A DNA stretch of 7,359 nucleotides from an uncultured Mailhella sp. (GCA_948482415.1 CAOMFZ010000112.1:1-7359); one strand, 5' to 3'. Positions 1 through 7,246 are shown, counted from the stretch's first letter. Program-made: numbers and translations. Notes: generated from the sequence alone by a model not told the origin.

Positions 1-2035
1 GTCCCTCATAGCTTGTGTGGGTACAGATTTCCAAAAGGGCAGAAATGGCGTCAAAGAGCCGTCCGCAGCCACTGCTTTTGGGGCAGTTGATATTTTTTTC
101 AAGCATGAGCCCGCATTGTTTGAGTTTTTCCTGATAGTCGGCTTTTTGGTAAAAAGGAAAAATATCATTTTCCGCTAAATAGCCTTTTTCCTGAGCTTTT
201 TTATGATAGGCAAAGGCAATGCGCCAAGGTTCAAAATTTGCTGTATCTCCGCCAATTAAGGCAATGGGGCTTAGGCTTGCAAGGCGGTAATGGCGTTTTT
301 CTTTTGCAAAAAGATAGAAAATTTCACCGCCCCAAATTGTTTTATCATAGCCTAAGCCTGTGCCGTCCAAAATCAAGGCAAAATAGGGCTTGTCCGAAAG
401 TTCTTTTTGCTCGGCAAGCACGGCATAGGCATGGGAAATATGGTGCTGTATTTTTTCCAGAGGAATGGCATTTTTTTCGCTGTATTCTTCTGCCATGTGC
501 GTGCTGGGAAAATCAGGGTGCAGGTCTGTGGCTGTTTTGACGGGTTTTACTTCTAAAAGTTTTTGCAGGTGTTTGGCTGTATCTTCAAAAAAATCAAGCA
601 CTTCCAAATTGTCTAAATCGCCGATATGCTGGCTTTGATAGGCTTCATTTTCCTTGGTAAAGGTGAACGTATTTTTTAAAAATGTTCCTGTGGCAAAAAC
701 AGAGGAGATATAGTTCGCATTTTCTGGAAAACGAACAGGGGTTGGCACATAGCCTCTTGCACGGCGAAAAAATATGGTTTGGGGCAAGGTATTGGAATGG
801 GTAAGGGGCGTATTTTTTGCTTCATCTTTTGCCTTTTCAAGGCTAAGGCATACTGAATCGTCCACCCGAATAAGAATATCCCGATCATGGAAAAGATAAT
901 AGTCGGCAATGTCCTTCAAATCCTGCAAAGCCTGCCTGTTTTGTATGCAGATAGGTTTTCCCCCCTGATTGGCGGAGGTCATTATCAGAGCTTGCGGGGC
1001 TTGCAAAGTGGAATTTTCTGCCAGAATTTCCGGGCTGAAGAGGAGTAAATGCAAAGGCGTATAGGCGAGCATAATCCCGATTCTATGCGTATCAGGTGCA
1101 ATGTTTTTGGGCAGGCGGGATTTCTTTGCAGGGCAAAGCACAATGGGCGCAGAGGAAGATGTGAGCAGTTTTTCTGCATTGCTGTCAATACAGGCAAGTT
1201 TTTGGGCAGTTTCAAGGTCTTTGACCATAATGGCAAAGGCTTTGGCAGGTCTGTTTTTTCGTTCTCTTAGTGTTTGAACTGCGTTCTCATCAAAGGCATT
1301 ACAGGCAAGCTGAAAACCTCCCAAGCCTTTTACGGCAACGATTTTTCCCTGATTTAAATACTTGATTGTCTGGAGAATTGCCTCATTGTTTTCAGCTAAA
1401 ATTTTTTGATTCTTCGGAAGATAAGGGGGATTTTCCATGCTGTTTATTGTTCCGTCAGTGAGCCAGATATGCGGTCCGCAGCCGGCACAGGCATTGGGCT
1501 GGGCATGAAAACGTCTGTCCAGCGGACTGGTATATTCCGCATGGCAATTTTTGCAAAGCGGAAAACAGCCCATGGTGGTGACAGCTCTGTCATAAGGTAT
1601 AGATTTTGTTATTGTATATCTTGGTCCACAGGCTGTGCAGTTGGTAAAGGCATAGCCATAGCGGCGGTTATCTTTGCTGAACATATCGGCTTTGCAGTCA
1701 GCGCATATTGCCACATCAGGGCTCACAAGCACGCTGTGTCCTTCATGGCTGCCTTGCTCGGAAAGGATAATTTGGAATTGTTCTTCACCCGTTTTGGTGG
1801 AAATTTCCTGTTTTTTATGGTCAGATATTCTGGCAAGGGGAGGAAGTTTTTTGGAAAAATCAAAATTGAATTGGGCAATATCTTGATCGCTTCCCTGTAT
1901 TTCAATTAAAACGCCCAGCGGGGTATTTTGCACAAAACCGGTTAATTGATGTTTCAAGGCCAGTTTAAAAATAAAAGGACGAAATCCAACACCCTGGACT
2001 TGTCCTTTTATAATATGTTGTTCGCGTTTTTGCAT
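1..2035 (-). CDS. hypF: HypF carbamoyltransferase, [NiFe]-hydrogenase maturation (C-terminus cut off by window edge)
   Basis: HypF uses carbamoyl phosphate and ATP to make carbamoyl-adenylate and passes the carbamoyl group to the C-terminal cysteine of HypE. It becomes the cyanide ligands of the [NiFe]-hydrogenase active site, made in the cytoplasm. I translated this strand by hand: 678 uninterrupted codons from the ATG at 2035 to the edge. Domains in order: acylphosphatase (about 5-92, GQVQGVGFRPF at 11-21); two zinc-finger-like units (C111/C114 with C133/C136 in NCTACGPRYTI, C161/C164 with C183/C186, RRFHAQPNAC between); YrdC-like domain (about 211-430: KGLGGF at 236, TSAN at 353, VDDSV at 391, RRARGY at 424); Kae1-like domain (HHISH at 531-535, DGTGLGYD at 557, GGDTANFEPWR at 595, GRLFDAISALL at 658). 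The family is about 750 residues, so roughly 70-100 are missing to the left. The start lies one base after the upstream stop (TAATATG) and no Shine-Dalgarno sequence is visible, which suggests translational coupling. Identity is very secure. Confidence 0.96.
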   Translation of the reverse strand, partial: MQKREQHIIKGQVQGVGFRPFIFKLALKHQLTGFVQNTPLGVLIEIQGSDQDIAQFNFDFSKKLPPLARISDHKKQEISTKTGEEQFQIILSEQGSHEGHSVLVSPDVAICADCKADMFSKDNRRYGYAFTNCTACGPRYTITKSIPYDRAVTTMGCFPLCKNCHAEYTSPLDRRFHAQPNACAGCGPHIWLTDGTINSMENPPYLPKNQKILAENNEAILQTIKYLNQGKIVAVKGLGGFQLACNAFDENAVQTLRERKNRPAKAFAIMVKDLETAQKLACIDSNAEKLLTSSSAPIVLCPAKKSRLPKNIAPDTHRIGIMLAYTPLHLLLFSPEILAENSTLQAPQALIMTSANQGGKPICIQNRQALQDLKDIADYYLFHDRDILIRVDDSVCLSLEKAKDEAKNTPLTHSNTLPQTIFFRRARGYVPTPVRFPENANYISSVFATGTFLKNTFTFTKENEAYQSQHIGDLDNLEVLDFFEDTAKHLQKLLEVKPVKTATDLHPDFPSTHMAEEYSEKNAIPLEKIQHHISHAYAVLAEQKELSDKPYFALILDGTGLGYDKTIWGGEIFYLFAKEKRHYRLASLSPIALIGGDTANFEPWRIAFAYHKKAQEKGYLAENDIFPFYQKADYQEKLKQCGLMLEKNINCPKSSGCGRLFDAISALLEICTHTSYEG

Positions 2036-2036
2036 A

Positions 2037-3455
2037 TTAAATATCTAGTTTGAATTTGAATTTAGATTTTTCATCGCTCTTTTGATCTTGGTTTTGGCTG
2101 TTGAGCTGTTCGAGGAATTTTTCATCTTTTTCCTCATCGGTCATGGCAACGTAGTCCGCATCGTCATTGAGATTTAATTTGATAACCCTTTTATTTTTCA
2201 GAAGATTATCAAATTTTCCTAAAACATATTCGTCATCGTCAACAGCTTCATAATTTTCTTCATCGACCATGGTATAGCCGTATTCGTCAGTTTTATATTT
2301 TGTTTCCAAACCCTCATATTCTTCTTTTCTCTTCTTGGCTTTTTGCATAAGCTCAAAAATGAGTTCCGGGGGCAATTCTGAAGAAAATTCATAATAATTG
2401 TCAAAGGCAGCATCTTTATCAATAGGCATTTTTGCCTTATCTGATAAATTATAGCCGTATTCATTGGTTTTATCAATATTTGCCATAAAATCAGGCATGC
2501 TCATTTCTTCAATCAGATTTGAGGGCAGGAAATTGGCAACATCGTCAGGGGAAGCATAATTATGCCGTTTCAGTTCTTTTATTTTTTTCTTTTTGCGGGC
2601 ATTTTTTCCTGCTGCGTGATTAATAACATCACTGACAAATTCGTTTTTATTGACTTCGTCAAGATCAGGCTGTTCAGCTTCAATTTTTTTGGTTTCTTCC
2701 GGATATGGATCGGCAAAATTATCAAGCAAAAATTTATTGACAATGGAATAACGAAGCAGTGCCAATGTATGGAAAGTAGACCGGACGCGGGGAGCAGGGC
2801 TTTCTTCTTCGTATTCTTCTTCCTGCTCATTTTCTTCCTGAGCATCAGAAATATTATGAGCGTCATCAAAAAGCTTGGAAAGGTCAACCTGCTGATAATT
2901 ATAGATAGATTTAGGAATATTGGTTATCTGGCTGGCAGTGACATGTTCGTCTGTTCCCTTTGTTTCATTGGGAAGCATGGCAATAAGATTATTGAGGATA
3001 GGCGCAATATTTTCATCTGTGGGAATAAGCGGAGCAGTATTTTCGTCACTGTCGGCGCTTTTGTTTTTGCGTGCAGAATTATTTTTAATGCCTATTTCAT
3101 TTTTTTGGATTTCAAGAATAATTTTGTCCACAAGGATTTGTTCATTGTTGACAAATAAAGGAATTTGGCAAAGACATTCGGAATCATTGATATAAAAAAT
3201 CGTGACGTGAAGCTCAAAAGGCTTTTCTTTTTCTTCCGCAATATTGAGAAGCTGGATTTTAATATTTTGCCCGGCGTGAAGAGTAAGCGTTTCCGGCTCA
3301 TTTCTTACATCAAGTGTCAAGCTTTGAGGAGAAATTTCAAGAAGACGGCAAGGATTTTTAAAATTGTTTATCTTTACCCAAGTATTTTTAGGTACAATTT
3401 TTAATGGCGTATCTGTTGCCTGGTCAAATGAAATACTAAAGCTTTTCGCTGCCAT
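2037..3455 (-). CDS. Unrecognised acidic 472-residue protein in the stator operon; possible degenerate PilZ-like N-terminus
   Basis: I do not recognise this protein as a named family. A good ribosome binding site (AAGGG, about 6 bases before the ATG) supports the start, and the gene begins 18 bases after motB stops. Residues 1-120 look like a compact beta-rich domain: CRLLEISPQSLTLDV at 36-50 resembles the core strand of PilZ domains, but the c-di-GMP signature is degraded (E-I-S-P-Q-S where D/N-x-S-x-x-G is expected, and no clear RxxxR). Residues 121-472 are highly charged and probably largely disordered. They contain a tandem nonapeptide-like repeat (DENTAPLIP 137-145, DENIAPILN 147-155), an acidic run (206-218), a basic run (285-297, with four lysines in a row) and a duplicated motif (KTNEYGYNLSD 329-339, KTDEYGYTMVD 388-398). 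There is no signal peptide and no membrane segment, so it should be cytoplasmic. Position behind motAB suggests a motor accessory or regulatory role. That is inference only. Confidence 0.85.
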   Translation of the reverse strand: MAAKSFSISFDQATDTPLKIVPKNTWVKINNFKNPCRLLEISPQSLTLDVRNEPETLTLHAGQNIKIQLLNIAEEKEKPFELHVTIFYINDSECLCQIPLFVNNEQILVDKIILEIQKNEIGIKNNSARKNKSADSDENTAPLIPTDENIAPILNNLIAMLPNETKGTDEHVTASQITNIPKSIYNYQQVDLSKLFDDAHNISDAQEENEQEEEYEEESPAPRVRSTFHTLALLRYSIVNKFLLDNFADPYPEETKKIEAEQPDLDEVNKNEFVSDVINHAAGKNARKKKKIKELKRHNYASPDDVANFLPSNLIEEMSMPDFMANIDKTNEYGYNLSDKAKMPIDKDAAFDNYYEFSSELPPELIFELMQKAKKRKEEYEGLETKYKTDEYGYTMVDEENYEAVDDDEYVLGKFDNLLKNKRVIKLNLNDDADYVAMTDEEKDEKFLEQLNSQNQDQKSDEKSKFKFKLDI

Positions 3456-3473
3456 AAATTCCCTTTGTGTGTC

Positions 3474-4214
3474 TTATTTCATCACTTGTCGTTCAAGGCA
3501 AAATTCGACGCGTCTGTTTTTAGCACGATTTTCCGGAGAATCGTTAGGGAAACGAGGGTTTAAATCACCCATGCCTGTTGCGGTTATTCTTAATGGGTCT
3601 ATACCATGATCAACGAGCCAACGCAAGACATTTACGGCGCGCAGTGCTGATAATTCCCAATTATTTTTAAATCTTGCACCTTCGGGAATGGGGCTGTCGT
3701 CAGTATAGCCTTTGATATTGACTGTCATTTCACGGTTTGATTCAATAACTTCAAGAACTGTATTCAGCTGTTCTTCGGCTTCCGGACCAAGTTCTTCAGA
3801 ACCTTCTTTGAATAAAAGGCTGTCGCCGATAGTCAGGGTAATGGTTCCTTCGTCAAGAACAGCGCCCACATCGCCTTCAACATTTTTTTTGGATAAATAG
3901 CTTTGGACAGCATTGAAAACATTTTCCTGATTTTTCAATAATTCCTGACGGATACGCATTAAATCCTGCACAGACTGCTGGGCATTGTTATTGATATTTG
4001 CCATGGACTGTCCGCCGGCAACTTCACTTGCCGTGAGACCTCCAAAAGCCATGCGCATAGAGCCAAAAACGCTTTGGAAACGTTTTACTTCAACCGTTGA
4101 CATGGACACAAGCAGAACGAAAAATACGAGAAGCAGGGTAACCATGTCACCGTATGTTGCCAGCCACGAGTTGTCTTCAGGTTCTTCTGGTTCTGGTTCT
4201 GGAATTTGACTCAT
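3474..4214 (-). CDS. motB: Flagellar motor stator protein MotB (PomB-like)
   Basis: This is the peptidoglycan-anchored subunit of the stator; with MotA it forms the ion channel that powers flagellar rotation. The protein has 246 residues. A short Pro/Glu-rich cytoplasmic tail (4-14) leads into a single membrane helix (about 17-39), WLATYGDMVTLLLVFFVLL, where D23 is the expected ion-binding aspartate (D32 in E. coli MotB, D24 in Vibrio PomB). After the helix comes a segment resembling the PomB plug region (RFQSVFGSMRMAFG, 45-58). The OmpA-like peptidoglycan-binding domain covers about 120-242, with GYTDDSPIP at 169-177, NWELSALRA at 185-193 and NRRVE at 233-237. It is shorter than PomB (about 315) because the periplasmic linker is short. 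AAGG nine bases before the ATG supports the start. It lies 48 bases after motA and 18 before the next gene, so cotranscription is very likely. Confidence 0.95.
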   Translation of the reverse strand: MSQIPEPEPEEPEDNSWLATYGDMVTLLLVFFVLLVSMSTVEVKRFQSVFGSMRMAFGGLTASEVAGGQSMANINNNAQQSVQDLMRIRQELLKNQENVFNAVQSYLSKKNVEGDVGAVLDEGTITLTIGDSLLFKEGSEELGPEAEEQLNTVLEVIESNREMTVNIKGYTDDSPIPEGARFKNNWELSALRAVNVLRWLVDHGIDPLRITATGMGDLNPRFPNDSPENRAKNRRVEFCLERQVMK

Positions 4215-4262
4215 AGTAAATGCCTTATGTTTCTGTGCTGTTATACTTATGTGTATTGGTTA

Positions 4263-5024
4263 TTATTTTGCATCATCGTGCTTTCTTACGGAAGGAGCAA
4301 GGAATGATGATAATTTTTCATAAACCAAACGGGGGTTGTTGTTTTCAAGAATAGATTTCGCACCTTCAAATATGATGGATAAGTTCATACTTTCCTGAGT
4401 GCTTCTGGATTTCAGTTTTGTAGCCAGAGGTGAGAAAATAAAGTTTGCAAGAATGGTACCATACAAGGTCGTAATCAACGCAACAGCCATAGCAGGACCA
4501 AGAGCAGACGGGTCGTTTAACTGGCTGAGCATCTGGATAAGACCAATCAGCGTACCAAGCATTCCCATGGCAGGAGCAAGGGCAGCCATTTTGTTAAATA
4601 CGCCAATGTTGATACCATGCCGTTTCTGCATGGAAGAAATTTCAATAACCACGGTACTGTGAATAAGTTCCGGATCAGCGTTGTCGGCAATAAGCTGCAT
4701 AGCTTTTTTCAAAAGCGGATTATTTGTTTCAACACGTTCCAATGCCAAAATCCCTTCACGGCGGCTGATTTCGGCAATTTGGACCATAACGTCAACAACT
4801 TCTTCAGGCATTGTTCTTTTACTGGTAAAGGTTTTTGTTGCGGCTTTAAACGCCTGCAAAAATTCTTCAAAGGGGAAACAAATAAGTGTTGCAGCAAAAG
4901 TACCGCCAAGAACGATAAGTACACTAGGAATATCTATAAATCCACTTGGATCAGGACCCATTGCAATGGTTGTTCCTACAAGTCCGAACCCAGCTAAAAT
5001 ACCTATTAGAGTGGCTAAATCCAT
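4263..5024 (-). CDS. motA: Flagellar motor stator protein MotA (PomA-like)
   Basis: This is the membrane subunit that converts ion flow into torque by acting on FliG of the rotor. The 253-residue length equals that of Vibrio alginolyticus PomA. Four membrane helices are visible: about 4-22, 32-50, 146-166 and 179-199, with a large cytoplasmic loop between the second and third. Residues studied in PomA fall at the same numbers: D31, R88 and E96 in the loop (RREGILALE 88-96, with R89 where PomA has lysine), T158 in GMLGTLIGL and T186 in ALITTLYG. This pattern favours the sodium-type rather than the proton-type stator; the ion itself is an inference. GGTGA about 6 bases before the ATG is a good ribosome binding site. 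It is the first gene of the leftward cluster, followed by motB. Confidence 0.95.
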   Translation of the reverse strand: MDLATLIGILAGFGLVGTTIAMGPDPSGFIDIPSVLIVLGGTFAATLICFPFEEFLQAFKAATKTFTSKRTMPEEVVDVMVQIAEISRREGILALERVETNNPLLKKAMQLIADNADPELIHSTVVIEISSMQKRHGINIGVFNKMAALAPAMGMLGTLIGLIQMLSQLNDPSALGPAMAVALITTLYGTILANFIFSPLATKLKSRSTQESMNLSIIFEGAKSILENNNPRLVYEKLSSFLAPSVRKHDDAK

Positions 5025-5044
5025 ATTTTTTCACCAGTTAACTA

Positions 5045-5073
5045 TTGATTAAAATGCAAATGATGAGTAAAAT
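5045..5073 (+). promoter_or_regulatory. Candidate sigma-70 promoter for typA
   Basis: TTGATT (5045-5050) and TAAAAT (5068-5073) are separated by 17 bases. They match the housekeeping -35 and -10 consensus at 4 of 6 and 5 of 6 positions. Transcription would start near 5080, giving a leader of about 95 bases that contains the 11-bp inverted repeat at 5098-5129. The -10 box lies between the arms of the 7-bp inverted repeat at 5055-5080. The region is AT-rich, so chance matches are common. Confidence 0.4.
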
Positions 5074-5080
5074 ATTTGCA
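5055..5080. repeat. 7-bp perfect inverted repeat in the divergent region
   Basis: TGCAAAT (5055-5061) and ATTTGCA (5074-5080) are perfect reverse complements with a 12-base spacer that contains the proposed typA -10 box. It could be a regulator site. In such AT-rich sequence a chance origin is possible. Confidence 0.45.
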
Positions 5081-5085
5081 GTTAA

Positions 5086-5114
5086 TTAATAAACATAATA
5101 GTTAAAAATGTCCA
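5086..5114 (-). promoter_or_regulatory. Candidate sigma-70 promoter for the motA operon
   Basis: Read on the minus strand, TGGACA (5114-5109) and TATTAA (5091-5086) are separated by 17 bases. They match the -35 consensus at 5 of 6 and the -10 consensus at 4 of 6 positions. Transcription would start near 5079, giving a leader of about 55 bases before motA. The -35 box lies in the 10-base centre of the 11-bp inverted repeat at 5098-5129, so a protein bound there could block it. I saw no flagellar sigma-28 type promoter (TAAA with a GCCGATAA-like -10). Confidence 0.4.
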
Positions 5115-5129
5115 GTGCTTTTTAACTAT
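5098..5129. repeat. 11-bp perfect inverted repeat between motA and typA (possible operator)
   Basis: ATAGTTAAAAA (5098-5108) and TTTTTAACTAT (5119-5129) are perfect reverse complements around a 10-base centre. The outer eight bases (TTAACTAT in one orientation) recur at 5038-5045. The symmetry suits a dimeric DNA-binding regulator, or a hairpin in the typA leader RNA. Which protein might bind is unknown. Confidence 0.6.
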
Positions 5130-5163
5130 CAAATAAGAGTATGTTCAGCATATTCTTCTACAC

Positions 5164-5171
5164 AAGGAAGG
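5164..5171 (+). promoter_or_regulatory. Ribosome binding site of typA (GTG start)
   Basis: AAGGAAGG ends four bases before the GTG codon at 5176; its AAGGA part sits at a 7-base spacing. This site decides the start, because the codon is not ATG and no in-frame ATG occurs before residue 46. Confidence 0.85.
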
Positions 5172-5175
5172 TTTT

Positions 5176-7005
5176 GTGATTACAAGAAATAATGCCATTC
5201 GCAATATTGCTATTATTGCCCATGTTGACCATGGCAAAACTACCCTCGTTGACGGGCTGTTTCGCCAAAGTGGTTTGTTCCGCGCTGACCAGCAGGTTGA
5301 TGACCGTATTATGGACAGTATGGAACTGGAACGTGAACGAGGAATTACCATTTCTGCAAAAAACTGCGCTGTTTCATGGAACGGTGTTCGTATCAACATT
5401 ATTGATACCCCCGGTCACGCCGATTTTGGGGGTGAAGTTGAACGGGCTTTGTCCATGGTTGACGGGGTTGTGCTGCTCGTTGACTCCTCCGAAGGACCAC
5501 TTCCTCAAACTCGTTTTGTACTTCGTAAAGCTCTTGCGCTTAAGCTTCCTGTGATTGGCGTTATCAATAAAATTGACAGAAAAGACGCCCGCCCTGATGA
5601 AGTTTTGAACGAACTCTATGAGCTTTTTATCGACCTTGACGCCAGCGACGAACAACTGGAATTTCCTGTTCTTTACGCTATCGGGCGTGAAGGTGTTGCT
5701 ATGTATAATATCGGTGATAAATCCGAAAACCTTAGTCCTTTATTTGAAACAATATTAAAACATATTCCCGGTCCGGCTTATGATGATGAATTGCCATTCC
5801 AAATGCTGGTAACTGACTTGGATTATTCAGATTATTTAGGACGTCTGGCAGTTGGACGCATCAGAAACGGACATGTGCAAAGCAAGGACAGTCTGGTCTG
5901 CATCGGCGCTGACGGAACACCAAAACCGCTGAGGGCAACAAAAATTCAGGTTTACAAAGGTAAACAAATGGTTGACGTTGAAAATGCGGAACCGGGTGAT
6001 ATTATTGTTATGGCGGGCATTGAAGATGCGACTATCGGCGATACGATCTGCACAAAAGACAAACCTGCTGTGCTTCCCCGCATACATGTTGACGAGCCTA
6101 CTGTTGCCATGAATTTTTCAATCAATACTTCGCCTCTTGCCGGACGTGAGGGAAAAATTGTGCAGTCTCGAAAAATCAAGGAACGTCTTGAAAAAGAAGC
6201 GCTGCGCAACGTGTCTATTCGTGTTGAAGATACGTCAGATAAGGACAGCTTTGTTGTCAAGGGCCGCGGTGAGTTTCAAATGGCAATTATAGTTGAAACC
6301 ATGCGCCGTGAAGGCTTTGAGCTGACTGTGGGACGCCCTGAAGTTATTATGCACGAAAAAGACGGGGTTATGTATGAACCTATTGAAGAAGTGCATATTG
6401 ACTGTGATGAAATTTTCATGGGCGTGGTGACAGACAAACTTGCTTTCAGAAAAGGACGCATGTCCAACTGTGTCAACCACGGAACAGGACGTGTTCGCCT
6501 GACTTTTTCCGTGCCTGCGCGCGGGCTGATTGGCTACCGTGATGAATTTCTGACCGATACGCGCGGAACAGGAATTATGAATGCTACATTCAGCGGTTAT
6601 GAAGAATACCGCGGAAACTTTGTATCCCGTTTAACAGGCTCCCTGATTGCAGACCGTTCCGGCAATGCTGTTGCCTATGCGCTGTATAATCTGGAACCGC
6701 GCGGACGGCTTTTTGTTGTGCCGGGCGATCCTGTGTATGAAGGCATGGTTGTAGGGGAACACAATAAAGATAATGATATTGATGTTAACCCGACAAAAGA
6801 AAAGAAATTGACCAACCTGCGCGCGTCAGGAAAAGATGAAAATATTATCTTGACACCGGTTCGTCCCATGACGCTGGAACAGGCACTGCACTTTTTGCGT
6901 GAAGACGAAGTTCTGGAAGTAACTCCGGAGTCTTTGCGTATCCGTAAAGTTGAGCTCAGCGCACAAAAACGCTATGCCATGGGCGGCGGCAGAAAGAGAA
7001 TATAA
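5176..7005 (+). CDS. typA: Translational GTPase TypA/BipA
   Basis: TypA (BipA) is an EF-G-like ribosome-binding GTPase linked to ribosome assembly and to growth in the cold and under stress. The protein has 609 residues (E. coli: about 607). GTPase motifs: G1 AHVDHGKTT (15-23), the RERGITI switch I region (53-59), G3 DTPGH (77-81) and G4 NKID (131-134). These are followed by the beta-barrel domain, an EF-G-like domain ([20 protein letters not shown]), and the family-specific C-terminal domain including [18 protein letters not shown]. It ends in a basic tail (GGGRKRI). The start is GTG at 5176, supported by a strong AAGGAAGG upstream and by alignment of residues 8-24 with the family N-terminus; the next in-frame Met is residue 46, past the P-loop. 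It is transcribed away from motA and has no cotranscribed neighbour in the window. No frameshift or missing key residue was seen. Confidence 0.97.
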   Translation: MITRNNAIRNIAIIAHVDHGKTTLVDGLFRQSGLFRADQQVDDRIMDSMELERERGITISAKNCAVSWNGVRINIIDTPGHADFGGEVERALSMVDGVVLLVDSSEGPLPQTRFVLRKALALKLPVIGVINKIDRKDARPDEVLNELYELFIDLDASDEQLEFPVLYAIGREGVAMYNIGDKSENLSPLFETILKHIPGPAYDDELPFQMLVTDLDYSDYLGRLAVGRIRNGHVQSKDSLVCIGADGTPKPLRATKIQVYKGKQMVDVENAEPGDIIVMAGIEDATIGDTICTKDKPAVLPRIHVDEPTVAMNFSINTSPLAGREGKIVQSRKIKERLEKEALRNVSIRVEDTSDKDSFVVKGRGEFQMAIIVETMRREGFELTVGRPEVIMHEKDGVMYEPIEEVHIDCDEIFMGVVTDKLAFRKGRMSNCVNHGTGRVRLTFSVPARGLIGYRDEFLTDTRGTGIMNATFSGYEEYRGNFVSRLTGSLIADRSGNAVAYALYNLEPRGRLFVVPGDPVYEGMVVGEHNKDNDIDVNPTKEKKLTNLRASGKDENIILTPVRPMTLEQALHFLREDEVLEVTPESLRIRKVELSAQKRYAMGGGRKRI

Positions 7006-7024
7006 CTTTTTAAGATGTCGCTCG

Positions 7025-7043
7025 GTCAAGCGTCCTGCTTGAC
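7025..7043. repeat. Stem-loop 1 after typA (7-bp stem)
   Basis: GTCAAGC (7025-7031) pairs with GCTTGAC (7037-7043) around a GTCCT loop. The motif TCGCTCG lies immediately before it (7018-7024). There is no T-run after it, so it is not a standard terminator. Confidence 0.7.
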
Positions 7044-7057
7044 ACTCGCTCTCGCTT

Positions 7058-7077
7058 GCAATTTGCGCGGAAATTGC
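7058..7077. repeat. Stem-loop 2 after typA (7-bp stem)
   Basis: GCAATTT (7058-7064) pairs with AAATTGC (7071-7077) around a GCGCGG loop. It is preceded by TCGCTCT at 7046-7052, close to the motif before stem-loop 1. Confidence 0.65.
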
Positions 7078-7096
7078 TTCGCTCGCACTGCGTGGC

Positions 7097-7115
7097 TTAT
7101 CACTTCCTGTGATAA
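7097..7115. repeat. Stem-loop 3 after typA (7-bp stem)
   Basis: TTATCAC (7097-7103) pairs with GTGATAA (7109-7115) around a TTCCT loop, which differs from the loop of stem-loop 1 at one base. TCGCTCG recurs before it (7079-7085). A run of seven T begins at 7129, 13 bases after the stem, too far for a typical terminator. Confidence 0.65.
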
Positions 7116-7123
7116 AGAAATAA

Positions 7124-7146
7124 AATCATTTTTTTGAGAAATGATT
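7124..7146. repeat. 8-bp AT-rich inverted repeat
   Basis: AATCATTT (7124-7131) pairs with AAATGATT (7139-7146) across a 7-base loop. The stem has one G-C pair and is weak. On the minus strand it is followed by a T-rich tract, so it might serve as a poor terminator for transcripts entering from the right. Confidence 0.45.
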
Positions 7147-7192
7147 ATCTCTGCTGTCGCTGCTTTAGTCGTTGTGACGCAGGAAACTACGA

Positions 7193-7246
7193 ATAAAGAC
7201 AGTGTCTATAAAGCAATGGCTTGTGACTATTAACCACTGTCTTTAT
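7193..7246. repeat. 12-bp perfect inverted repeat with a 30-base centre
   Basis: ATAAAGACAGTG (7193-7204) and CACTGTCTTTAT (7235-7246) are exact reverse complements. The 30-base centre contains a small hairpin (AAGC 7211-7214, GCTT 7219-7222). The 8-bp pair at 7161-7168 and 7274-7281 flanks it, so the sequence could fold into one long interrupted structure of about 120 bases. A 12-bp perfect match in so short a region is unlikely by chance. Confidence 0.65.

Noticed and set aside
1406..1909. Plus-strand open frame of 167 codons opposite hypF
   Set aside because: The minus strand encodes highly conserved HypF zinc-finger motifs here, and the plus-strand product has no recognisable domain.
2574..2600. 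A-rich run on the coding strand of the 472-residue gene, considered as a programmed frameshift site
   Set aside because: The zero-frame phase does not give a classical slippery heptamer (the AAA AAG codons are preceded by C), and the normal frame continues open for 170 more codons.
2562..3158. Plus-strand open frame of 198 codons opposite the 472-residue gene
   Set aside because: It is rich in Phe, Ile and Leu runs, as expected from the complement of Lys- and Glu-rich coding sequence. It is a shadow frame.
7097..7135. Rho-independent terminator for typA made of stem-loop 3 plus the T-run
   Set aside because: The T-run begins 13 bases after the stem and the stem is AT-rich, so it does not fit the usual arrangement.
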